64,000 nucleotides of DNA from Vandiemenella viatica (Eukaryota; Arthropoda; Insecta; Orthoptera; Morabidae): NCBI GenBank assembly GCA_031002005.1, contig CM061920.1, positions 107,009,447-107,073,446 of the forward strand, read 5' to 3'. Below, piece after piece: positions 55,147 to 64,000 of this stretch. Each line of letters opens with the position of its first letter. The stretch's first letter is position 1. The notes beneath the pieces were generated by a model. The model was not told where the DNA came from, ran no database searches, and saw only the letters and a program-made list of their open reading frames with translations. A program made the position numbers and the translations under genes.

Positions 55147-57096
55147 AACTATTACAATGGCATTTTGAGCTACATTTTAATTTCTTTGAGCAGAAATTGA
55201 TTTTTTTTCTCAATTCACCATCTTTGACAGTGACTCATTATAAAGCCTTGCTGACTTCCAGATGGTAATATAAATGCTAAGCAAAGTGTTAAAAGGAGTT
55301 GAGAGACATCCTCAATGTTAAAGTTACTCTCTAAAACTAAATTCATTATGAGTATAAAGTTGATCGAGAAGACCTGTCTTATTTACTAACTAAAAGAGAG
55401 TGAGCTGATGGATTAATAATGCTCATGACAACAGCTAAAACATTTCTGGCAGCTGCACAACTTTGTCAATTTCGGGTACCCTAACTAAAATAGTAGAACC
55501 AATTTCAACTGCAGGAAATTTTTAGTTGGACAGTGAAATCATTTTATGTGCCTGTTTCTCTTGGCCGGAATTGGCACTTGTAAGCTACCTTGGAATTTTT
55601 GAAATTCTAGATAGTCACTTTGGTAAATGGAGAACAGGCATAATGTAGAAACCGATACCACAGCTTACAGCCATATAAGCGACGAACTGAAGCTGCTAAA
55701 CCAACTAACCATAAACCAGCCTTAAAGAGTGAAAATAAAAATGTAAACTTACCTATATAACTGAAATAGCAAAATATCCATCTCGGTAAATATAAAATTT
55801 TGTTGCAACACTTTTCAATGCTGTAAAAATTATTTATAATAACAATCAGCCATTAGTAAATAAATGCTGTTATAAACGAACCATAATCAACAATTTGAAA
55901 CATTTAAAATAGGAAAACACCGGTATTCAAATAAACTTTCATCTTCCACTCCTTAAAACCACATGTTTAAAGCAGTATTTGAAGTCAGCCGATAGTGTCC
56001 AACCAACTAAATAAAATCCTATATAGCATGCTAAAATTTTAGATAGTTCTATACAACCAGATGAGTAGGAGGGTGTTTCAAAATTAAATACTTGGAAAAT
56101 AATGCATGGTGTCTATAGTCTTTAATTGTCACGGACCTGCCTACTAAAGTCAGTAAATTAAAATACTTTTGGGATATGTAATAAAAACTCTTGAAATTTA
56201 TTCCGCAAGCCTTTTTGCACAATAGGCAGTATCTTCATAATAATCTGGAAAAATCGTGATTTTCCTGTCATGGCGCCACTCTATAATGAAACGAATATTT
56301 TGGGAAATGAATTGTAAATCAACCATGGCAGCTAGAGAGGAGATCGAGAGCATTTTGGAAAGCTGAGAAACTGTAGAAGCCAATGGAATAAGTTTTAAAA
56401 TCCAAAATATAATATTCCCGCAGAATTTTGTAACACGGGGGGATACACTAACATGTTCTTGGTGGTCACAAGCATGGATTTTTGACAGACTCATAAACTT
56501 TATAAATAAATAAGCCTTATTTGGTATCAAACAAAAGATATGATTAATAGAAGCTCTATAAATCTCACTCGAACCTTCTACCACTTCTACTTTTCCAAAA
56601 TATATGGCACTAGGTTACGGAGCGGGAGGTTACACGGGTAGAAAGACGAGTACCATATAGGGAGTGGACGCAGCGTGTTGGGCCAATCAGGGTCAGAATC
56701 TCAAGGTGGGAGGTCGTGTTGCTCTGTGTAGCGTTAACTGCGCTAAGTGTTGAAAGAGCCGGAAGAATGCGGTTTCGAACCATGCTTGGTGTTGGCCATG
56801 ATGGTTTTAAGTCGAGCAGTTCATAATGAACAACTAAGATGTAACTTTTGAAAGATAAATAAGGGGTTGGTCAGTTTCTTAACATTTCATAACCTACAAT
56901 CATTTCAGTGAAGAAAAAAACTATTGCTTTTCAACTGTAATAGTTTACTTTATCCAAAGAATATAGTGATTGGTTATTTTGGAATATGAACAGTGATTTT
57001 GATTTCATAGTTACTACCCAACCTTTTCTTTCTTAAGGTCAAATCAAGAAAGTGGCGGCCGTCTTCAATTTTTACAGTTAATAAATTCCAAGGTAC
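55147..57096. other. Interior of the long-TIR element
   Basis: The only longer open frame is on the minus strand at 56198-56584; its first ATG lies at about 56494. It shows no recognisable domain. A CpG-richer stretch at 56600-56830 includes an ATTGG (CCAAT) box on the minus strand and may be the promoter of that frame, since it lies directly upstream. Confidence 0.45.
56198..56494 (-). CDS. Hypothetical frame in the long-TIR element
   Basis: Open from an ATG at about 56494 to a stop at 56198-56200, about 98 codons (MSLSKIHACDHQEHV...). The open frame extends upstream of the ATG to 56584 without a stop. I do not recognise the protein. The only reasons to list it are its position downstream of a CpG-rich stretch and inside a mobile element that would need a transposase. 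It may be one exon or a chance frame. Confidence 0.2.
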   Translation of the reverse strand: MSLSKIHACDHQEHVSVSPRVTKFCGNIIFWILKLIPLASTVSQLSKMLSISSLAAMVDLQFISQNIRFIIEWRHDRKITIFPDYYEDTAYCAKRLAE

Positions 57097-57098
57097 TA

Positions 57099-58389
57099 TG
57101 AGGGTGAGTCAAATGAAAACCTTAAATATTTTTTTAAATATTATTTATTGTGCAGAAGTGGTACAAAGCTGTATCAATTTTCAACATAATCTTCCCCACC
57201 CTCAATGCAAGTTCTCCAGCGCTTACAAAATGCATAAATTCCTTTAGAAAAAAATTCTTTTGGTAGTCCGCGCAATCACTCATGCACCGTGTGGCGTACA
57301 TCTTCATCATAACAGAACTTCTTTCCTCCCATTGCTTCTTTGAGTGGTCCAAACATATGGACATCACTTGGGGCAAGGTCTGGTGAGTATGGTGGATGAC
57401 GAAGTCACTCAAAGTGCAGGCCTGCTATTGTTCAACGGTTATATGGGCAGTGTGGGGCAAAAGGACACCTGACGACAGCAATCCACGTCGTTTTGATTTG
57501 ATTGCAGGCCGAAGATGATTTTTTAGGAGATCTGTGTATGATGCACTGCTGACAGTGGTCCCTGTAGGCATGTAATGCTCCAAAATGACGCCTTTTTCGT
57601 CCCAAAAGAGAGTCAGCATAACCTTCCCTGCTGATGGTTCTGTTCGAAATTTTTTTGGTTTTGGTGATGAGGAATGGCGCCATTCCCTGCTTGCTCTCTT
57701 CGTTTCCAGTTGGTGGAAGTGAACCCAGGTTTCGTCCCCAGTAACGATTCTTGCAAGGAAGCCATCACCTTCTCGTTCAAAGTGCCGAAGAAGTTCTTCA
57801 CAAGCATCAACATGTTGTTCTCTCATTTCAGGAGTCAGCTGCTGTGGCACCCATCTTGCAGACACTTTGTGAAACTGGAGCACATCATGCACAATGTGGT
57901 GTGCTGAACCATGACTAATCTTTAAACATGCTGCAATGTCATTCAGTGTCACTCAGCGGTTTTCCATCACTATGGCTTCAACTGCTGCAATGTTCTGTGG
58001 AGTCACAACTCATTGTGCCTGACCTGGACGAGGAGCATCTTCCACTGAAGTCACACCATTTGCGAACTTCCTACTCCATTCGTAGACCTGCTGCTGTGAC
58101 AAACATGCATCACTGTACTGAACCTTCATTCTCCGATGAATTTCAATAGGTTTCACACCTTCACTACTCAAAACCCGAATAACAGAACGCTATTCTTCCC
58201 GGGTGCAAGTCTCAAGTGGGGCAGCCATCTTTATACTGATACTGCGATGGTATTTGTGCATCTGCACTATGCTGCCACCTACAGGCCATTCTGCACGCTG
58301 TTTGTAGCACACTTACCAACTTACAGGATAACGGCACGAAATTTCAATTTTTTATTACAAATTTAAGGTTTTCATTTGACTTATCCTCG
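57099..58389 (-). mobile_element. Mariner element, full length with terminal repeats
   Basis: 1291 bp flanked by TA (57097-57098 and 58390-58391). Terminal repeats of about 28 bp read AAGTCAAATGAAAACC-like inward at both ends, with ATTTAAGG/CCTTAAAT completing them. The minus-strand transposase spans nearly the whole element. It is inserted in the long-TIR element. Confidence 0.88.
57134..58228 (-). pseudogene. Mariner transposase with loss of third catalytic site
   Basis: From ATG 58228 the minus strand encodes an N-terminal helix-turn-helix (SVIRVLSSEGVKPIEIHR, QQVYEWSRKFANG), then IAACLKISHGSAHHIVHDVL, WVPQQLTPEMREQHVDACEE and the catalytic blocks IVTGDETWVHF and MLTLFWDEKGV. Where mariner proteins have an HDNARPHTA-like word with the third aspartate, this copy reads GVLLPHTAHIT, so the codons carrying that aspartate appear deleted in frame. 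Stops are also present at four places (after EE, AQ, NR and VEQ). The C-terminus ends at 57134. About 364 codons. Confidence 0.85.
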
Positions 58390-58391
58390 TA

Positions 58392-58836
58392 TTAACACGG
58401 TAAACTGTTTTATTTTCAGCAAGTTGTGAGTTAAGGTGATAACTGATATTACAACCCAATATCGGTTAAGTCCCTTACAAACTTACTCTCTCAACATTGA
58501 TGGTGTCCTTTCTTAAACAGAGCTTACAAGTAACATTTGCACCAAACCCCCCTTTCTCATTGCTTTCTTCACAGATGACTGAACATTTTGATGATATTCT
58601 GAACACTTGAGCTTCTGAGGTTCCATTTCACAAATAACTCAACTTTTAATTAAATTTAAATTTTCATGTTTTTTCAAAATAATGTGGCACTGTAAAAGAT
58701 GCAATATTGATAAAAATCCAAATGTTGTTTAAAAAGCATAAAACATACCCAAGTTCTCTCAAAAGTGATGCCAGAGCTTTCCATCTCACCAACCCACTTT
58801 GTAAAATGTCATGGTATTATTTTTTTTTGTAAAAAT
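58392..58836. other. Interior of the long-TIR element, right part
   Basis: AT-rich, no coding similarity or further insertion recognised. Confidence 0.4.
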
Positions 58837-59187
58837 AAATAACTCTGTGACATTATTAATAATTTTGTTACCAACTTATTTTAATCATTTTACTGTTATC
58901 TTATATCAGACAGTGATTAATGATAAAGAAAGGGTAATGAAAAGGGTTTTATTTTCTTAACATTACCTGATTATTAATTAACATTCAGAATATGATCATC
59001 GCGTCGTGGTTCCATCAGCTATGTTCAGAATGTGTTGTGGTCAGATATCATGAGCCACATATCCAAAATGTGTTCTGGCTGTTTTTGTCAGTGCCACATT
59101 GCACGTGACATGTTGTGGCCATTTTAAAGAAACCACTGTGTGTTGTGGTCATTTTTTTTTTTTTTTTTTTGGTCTTTGAGCCTAACA
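58837..59187 (-). repeat. Right long terminal inverted repeat
   Basis: Complement of the left repeat, with a long T-run at 59151-59170 where the left repeat is mixed. It ends GAGCCTAACA. Several subterminal CCACAAC words are preserved (ACAACACACAGTGG near 59134). Confidence 0.75.
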
Positions 59188-59439
59188 TATACATATAATC
59201 AAATCTGTTGCACACATCGAATAGGCATGGGCTCAGAGCTAATAAACACCCCAAACCCAATTAATTATTTTCCTAACCTCAAAATTTATTTTTAAGACTG
59301 TCTGATAGTAACCGTCAAATATTCATTTTCAGTTAACTATTGCACATTTTCTTATGTCATCATGCCAAATTTTGGGTGTAGGTGGTTACCATGGAGAATT
59401 TATCCATCCATGGGAACACTCTTGAAAAGATGAACTGGA

Positions 59440-59745
59440 GTGGTTTCCTGTCGTCTTCCCCAGTGTGTGTTCGTATTTGTTATTGTAGGTGTGGATGTCT
59501 GTGATAGTGTTTGTTGTTTTCAGTATAGTGAGTTGTTTGTGTTGTATGAAATGAAAGATGAAATTAGGGAGATGGTTAAACCTAGTGATGGCCCATTCAG
59601 GGTTCCTCTTCCAAAAGACAACATGGGGTGGCCAGCAGACTTAACGCCCCAATCCGACAGACTAATCACCATCATCAGTGCTACGTCATCTGGCAGATTG
59701 ACTACATTCAATCGTGGTAACCTGTGGCAAACCATACGTATTCAT
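59440..59745 (-). repeat. Dispersed repeat related to 39976-40090
   Basis: The minus strand (AGTCTGTCGGATTGGGG, TTGTCTTTTGGAAGA, CCTGAATGGG) aligns with 39976-40090. The original element type is unknown. An open plus-strand frame here (59440-59751) is probably not a gene. Confidence 0.4.
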
Positions 59746-59751
59746 TACTGA

Positions 59752-61205
59752 GTAATGGGTACATTGCCTGCTTTGAAGTACTGAAATGTTACTCACAAAT
59801 TCATTTCACTACTCGCATTTGTCGTATGGATGTCAGTTTGATTTCATAAACGAACATATACAACCCATCATGTGGAAACTGGAATGGTTCGCCCAGTGAT
59901 TAAATGAATTTGAACAAGAGAATAAATATTTCAACACTGTGCGTCACATATTTCTGGAAATTTTTTATTTGAATTTGTTTGATTACAAAGGAAAATATGC
60001 AAGTGCAAACATATTGCACGTACATTATTTTGATACAGTTAATATTATTTACTGTTAAGTGTTGATATTTTTAATGGGGTAAGTGATTTTGACAACATAA
60101 AGAGTTGTTTTGTAGTTTTGCTTTTGTCTAACATTAAAATTTATAGAGCATAATTTGTAAATAGAAAATTTGGATAGATAATTTGAGATGGTTATTGCTT
60201 TATGGTTGATCATGCCTTAATGAGATTTTATTAATTTCAAACATTTATGAAATGTGTTTACTCTAGAATGCAATGTTCTAACTTCTATTTTATTTTACAG
60301 AGCAAAATTTTACCTAAACTTACTTTACTAAATTTACAATTTACTTAAACTTTCCACAGTACGATTGAAGTCATCCTGTAATCTGCATTTGGTGCAACTT
60401 GATGGGATGCTTCAACTAGTGCACAATTGTGTCAAAAGTAATGAAATGATACGATAGTTACGAAGTCATTCTGTAAGCGTTGCGACTCGATACAATGTTT
60501 CATGCTACTGCTCGATTGTACCAAAAGTAACGATTCAATAGTAAGGAGTACTGATTGCTTTAATAACAAATACATATGGGTACACAATTTCTTGTTATTT
60601 TTTGCAGCTCTAGTGGTAACAGAGGTGTTGTAGTTGTCCGCAGCAGACACGCATTCATAGTAGTGATGCCAACTGAGGCTGACTGAAAAATGTCACAATT
60701 GGTTTTAAGCATTATAAAAGTGGTATTTATGTTACTACTGTGGTTAGTAGTAACTTTTGTGGCCACTTTAGGAAGAAATATCATATCCAGATGATTATAT
60801 TTACTTCAAAATTTGGTAATTATTTTTTCACAAGCAATATAGTATTTTCTATTTCTTCATTACCTTTATGCGGTGCTGACTGCAAGTGAACAGATTCCTG
60901 GCTGGTCACTGCTAGAGCACGCTCAGCATGTCAATGATCACCAATTTGCCAATAGTTTGATGATTGAACATTTCTGTAATTCCCCAAATACTAATGGTCT
61001 TCAAAATTACTTCTACATACCTGTTTGAAGAAGGCATTTTCCACAACACTGAAAAGTACAAAATGTGACATAGTTGGATATCCTCTTTGAAGCTCACAAG
61101 CATATTGCAACATTCTGGTGTAGCAGGTCAGTCAAGCCTGGAGATAAACAAAGTCAATTAGAATCTTATAACATCGAAACAATAAATCAACCTCACAAAA
61201 GACAG
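59752..61205. other. Spacer, no gene recognised
   Basis: AT-rich. At 60430-60550 two related words, CAAAAGTAATGAAATGATACG and CCAAAAGTAACGATTCAATA, occur about 95 bp apart, possibly a transposon end. Nothing else. Confidence 0.45.
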
Positions 61206-61209
61206 TAAG

Positions 61210-61710
61210 TAAATATAATATATTAAGTAGCAGAATTTAAACACCTAGGTTACAACCTCAGCTACACCCTAGAAACCGATACACAACAAAAAAATCGCAA
61301 AGTTACAGAAATAATAACACCTTCAGATCGTCTCTTGTTCAACAGCTCACAAGAATCAGGCTATATAACATCCTGGCTGAACCTACACTATTGTACGGCA
61401 GCGAGGCCTGGACACTACGCAAAGGTGTTAAGCGGAGACTAACAGTGGCTGAGATGTGATTCATGAGGGAACAGCTGGCTACACATTACAAGAAAGAAAG
61501 AGATCTGATGAAAACCTTAAAGAACTCAAAATCAAACCAATTCTCCAAACTGTGCAAATCTATAGAACATCTTGGACAGACCATGTATTAAGGATGAAGG
61601 CGGACTGGATCCCAAGAAAAATTCTCAAATACCATCCCGCAGGCAGGAGACATGTAGGAAGACCACCAAGCAGATGGGTTGAGACTGTAACAGGCCACCA
61701 GGCCTAACAC
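61210..61710 (+). mobile_element. LINE 3' fragment (RTE/R1-like)
   Basis: With shifts, the plus strand reads EFKHLGYNLSYTLETD, then (minor edits) LYGSEAWTLRKG and, from 61456, AGYTLQERKRSDENLKELKI, IYRTSWTDHVLRMKADWIPR and AGRRHVGRPPSRWVE. These are the conserved post-RT words of non-LTR elements (YG.E.WTL, W..HV.RM, GRR.VGRP..RW). It is cut off at both ends. Confidence 0.75.
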
Positions 61711-62756
61711 TGAATAGGAAGAAGTAGATTAGTATGGTCATTCTCAACATGTGTCATTTCATTTGAGTTCAGCATAGCTACCTCTATTTGTGTAGCATTT
61801 GGTATCATGGTATTAGCAGTGTTTTGTGCCAGTTTGGCTGAATTTTTCTGGTACAAAAAAATTACAATAAGTAAGTCGTACTTAAACTTGGATTGTCATA
61901 ATGGTTTGATACTCGTTATATTTAATCATGTCTTGCTAAATTTGCAAATGTTTTGTTCTCTTTTCGAAGGTGTTCAACTTATGACTATGGTATATTCCTT
62001 TATGATAGATCAAATTGCTTATGCAGCTTAAGGCCTGATTGGTAAAATCTTTGCTTACTATCTTACATAGAATCACATTCTCCAGAGTGTATTACTTTGA
62101 AAGGATTATGTTACTAGAGTTAAGTCCTGCATGAATTGTAAGACAAGTAATTGACACTATGGTTAGACACAACATAGTAATAAGACAATTATTACGGATG
62201 CTCTTACATATGACTTGCTTACTATTTATCATGGCAAGTATACAGCCAATTGTCTGGAAAACATGGTAATTAGGCAACTAGATGAAGAAAACAAGTGATT
62301 ACTGTAGATTGTTTACAGTAGCCTAAATTACTACGTTTAATTTAACACTTAAGATCTGTGTTTCTTACTGAGTAACATGATTCAACGTGATTCCCAACTG
62401 ACATATTGCTCTAACACAGAGTTAGATGATCCTACGATTATGTTAACAACAATTTTAAAGATTTTAATCTATTAGACAATGTTTACGTCAGTAATTTGAT
62501 AAACTTAGGTTTGTCTCGTGTGAATATTGAAGTAACACATGGTTCTCTTATCTAACTGTTTAGAATCAGTTGTAGAACAGTAAGTAAAGTACATAAGTAA
62601 GAACTCATGACACTCATTTTCAGTTAATTATGTTAAAAGTCTCAATTCCTCCAACCTTATGTTACGGATTTCAGTATGCTTGAATCTCATTTGTTTTATT
62701 TGTAAATGTATTAGCTAATCATCAAGAAAAGAAGTTAAGTTAATGTTCGAAGTGTC
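61711..62756. other. Spacer, no gene recognised
   Basis: AT-rich sequence without recognised coding region or repeat. Confidence 0.45.
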
Positions 62757-63715
62757 AAAATTTCTGGAAATCATAATAGTATGATGAGTCTACTAAAATA
62801 CTGTTCACTCCGTAGTAAAGATAACTCCATTCTTAGATTGTTTAGTTTTAAATGACAGTACTTGTTTGGTATTTATAAGTCCCATGAGCAGAAATATGTT
62901 TTGTGCAAAAAGCATACTTTAAATTTCTGGAAATCATAATTGTATGATGAGTCTACCAATTTTAATTTAATTTAATTTAATTGCAATGGAGCACAGGCTC
63001 CGGTGGCAATTTCCCTACACACCCATCTTCCCCCTATCTTGCACCTACCTACATTTGCCCTCTACAAATTTTATCTATAAATTCCTTCAAAGTTTTCGGT
63101 AAATTATTCATCATTTCTCTTGGTAACTCGTTCCAATCCCTTACACCCTTACCTAAAAAAGAGAATCTTCCTACACCCTTGTGCCTGAAATCGAGTGCCA
63201 GCTTGTGGTCATGGTCATCTTTTCCCTTCCATGCACTACTTTTCATACCTATTGCAATATCTTTCCATGCCTCATCGCCAGTATATGCCCTGTACACTCC
63301 CATGACCCTCCTCATTCTCCTCCTGTCTTACAATGAATCCCATTCCAGCTCCTTTATCATATCCGTCACTGATTGCATTCTGCGATAATTTCCAGAAACA
63401 AATCTAGCAGCTCTTTTTTGCACCCTCTCCAACTCCTGTATTTGATGCGTAAAATGAGGGTCCCATACTACACTACCATATTCGAGCAATGGTCTGACCA
63501 AAGTTTTGTAACCCAATTTTGAATTCTCCCGTACATCCCCTCATCACTCTCTCCAACAAGTGCAGAACTTTGAAACCTTTTCCTACCACCTGTCCTATGT
63601 GTCCTGCCCAGATAAGTTTGTTATCAAAAGTAATTCCAAGATATTTACATTTCAATAACTCCATTCGTAGATTTATAAGTCCCATGAGCAGAAATATGCT
63701 TTGTGCAAAAAGAAG
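62757..63715. repeat. Tandem duplication (~162-bp unit) split by a LINE
   Basis: Block P (AAATTTCTGGAAATCATAAT, GTATGATGAGTCTAC) occurs at about 62758 and 62919. Block Q (AACTCCATTCKTAGAT, TATAAGTCCCATGAGCAGAA, TTTGTGCAAAAAG) occurs at about 62823-62912 and 63657-63711. The order is P-Q-P-LINE-Q, so a P-Q unit was duplicated in tandem and the LINE entered the second unit, replacing or separating its middle. Confidence 0.7.
62985..63656 (-). mobile_element. LINE (same family as 22456), 5'-truncated
   Basis: The minus strand encodes YKTLVRPLLEYGSVVWDPHF, IQELERVQKRAARFVSGNY, IKELEWDSL and, from 63315, GDEAWKDIAIGMKSSAWKG, LDFRHKGVGRFSFLGKG and RDWNELPREMMNNLPKTL. It is the least diverged C-terminus in the window, but has frame shifts near 63320 and 63520. 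The 3' end has an (ATTAA)n tail (62959-62985) after the family terminus CTCCATTGCAATT, the short tandem tail expected of this LINE class. Confidence 0.85.
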
Positions 63716-64000
63716 CATATTGCATGTAAATTACTATTTGTTGTATATTGCTGGTATATTTTAGTGACCAACAGAATGATTCCCATTCTTATTACTAAAC
63801 TTATTCTGCACTAAAATTATTTTACAGTTCTGTTTGGAATACTTATGTCATCTGAAGCGCTGTACATATCTTACTGCGTTTCAGCAGTTGACTCAGCAAA
63901 TCAAGTTACTCTACGTGTCACTAGCCATGATCTGGCCACTTGCTCGCCTGGAAAATTTACAAATCCAACAGTAGTTTGCCTTAAAACTAAACTATACCAA
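63716..64000. other. Right edge, nothing recognised
   Basis: Under 300 bp with no recognisable coding region or repeat. Confidence 0.4.

Larger units (their letters stand above)
54756..59187. mobile_element. Long-TIR DNA element with palindromic subterminal repeats
   Basis: Inverted terminal repeats of roughly 390 and 350 bp (54756-55146 and 58837-59187) start TGTTAGGCTCAAAGACC and are flanked by TATA on both sides (54752-54755, 59188-59191). Inside the repeats, CCACAAC and its complement GTTGTGG recur, at 54800, 54809, 54898, 54932, 54953 and 54984 and in the right arm, some as near-perfect palindromes. Length is 4432 bp including a 1291-bp mariner insertion. TGTTA...TAACA ends with a 4-bp duplication and long TIRs would suit Ginger-type elements, but no integrase-like transposase was found. 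Confidence 0.65.

Noticed and set aside
59440..59751. Gene on the plus strand with a hydrophobic start
   Set aside because: The region aligns with a dispersed repeat at 39976-40090 and the frame has no conserved domain.

Overview
The window is eukaryotic, AT-rich DNA, and almost certainly from an arthropod, most likely an insect. The evidence is spliced coding exons with GT..AG introns, an insect-like gamma-secretase subunit gene, and a dense load of mariner, Tc1, hAT, Harbinger-type, non-LTR (LINE), Penelope-like and tRNA-SINE elements. The SINE with a tRNA-like head and polyA tail resembles dispersed repeats I associate with polyneopteran insects; that last step is a weak inference. There are no bacterial operons, CRISPR arrays or rRNA genes.

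Only one host gene is recognisable: aph-1 (33580-47115, + strand), in four coding exons that join in frame to a 255-residue seven-pass membrane protein. Its second intron is about 11.8 kb and holds most of the young repeats of the region: two inverted MITEs, a ~180-bp tandem satellite, two Penelope-like elements arranged as large inverted repeats, a third Penelope fragment and a LINE tail.

Layout. 1-1900: no gene, one SINE head fragment. 1908-11517: a nested stack. A decayed outer hAT-like element appears to contain a deleted mariner (2551-3238), a GTF2IRD2/Charlie8-like hAT with exact TSD (4981-9290), a ZMYM-type hAT deletion derivative with exact TSD (9440-10559) and a MITE (11021-11262). 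12598-16130: an unusual repeat-flanked element with an unrecognised coiled-coil/lysine-rich coding remnant and permuted inverted repeats. 16291-17350: ~310-bp tandem repeat interrupted by a SINE. 17375-21850: hAT derivatives, a HARBI1-like fragment, and a DDE_4 transposase split by a hAT insertion. 22456-24330: LINE with a SINE inside it. 24520-25440: remnant of a YqaJ-type exonuclease. 26216-29330: another copy of the 12-16 kb repeat and a second LINE type. 31115-32445: LINE. 33580-47232: aph-1. 47570-49830: two LINE remnants. 50092-51302: Tc1 element. 54756-59187: a long-TIR element with repeated palindromic subterminal motifs, invaded by a nearly full-length mariner (57099-58389). 61210-63660: LINE remnants, one inserted into a small tandem duplication.

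Apart from aph-1, nothing here looks like an active cellular gene. Most transposase or reverse-transcriptase frames carry stops or frameshifts. The exception is a 5'-truncated but open Penelope RT/GIY-YIG frame at 41456-42859. The biology is therefore transposon nesting plus inverted-repeat architecture inside a transcribed gene.
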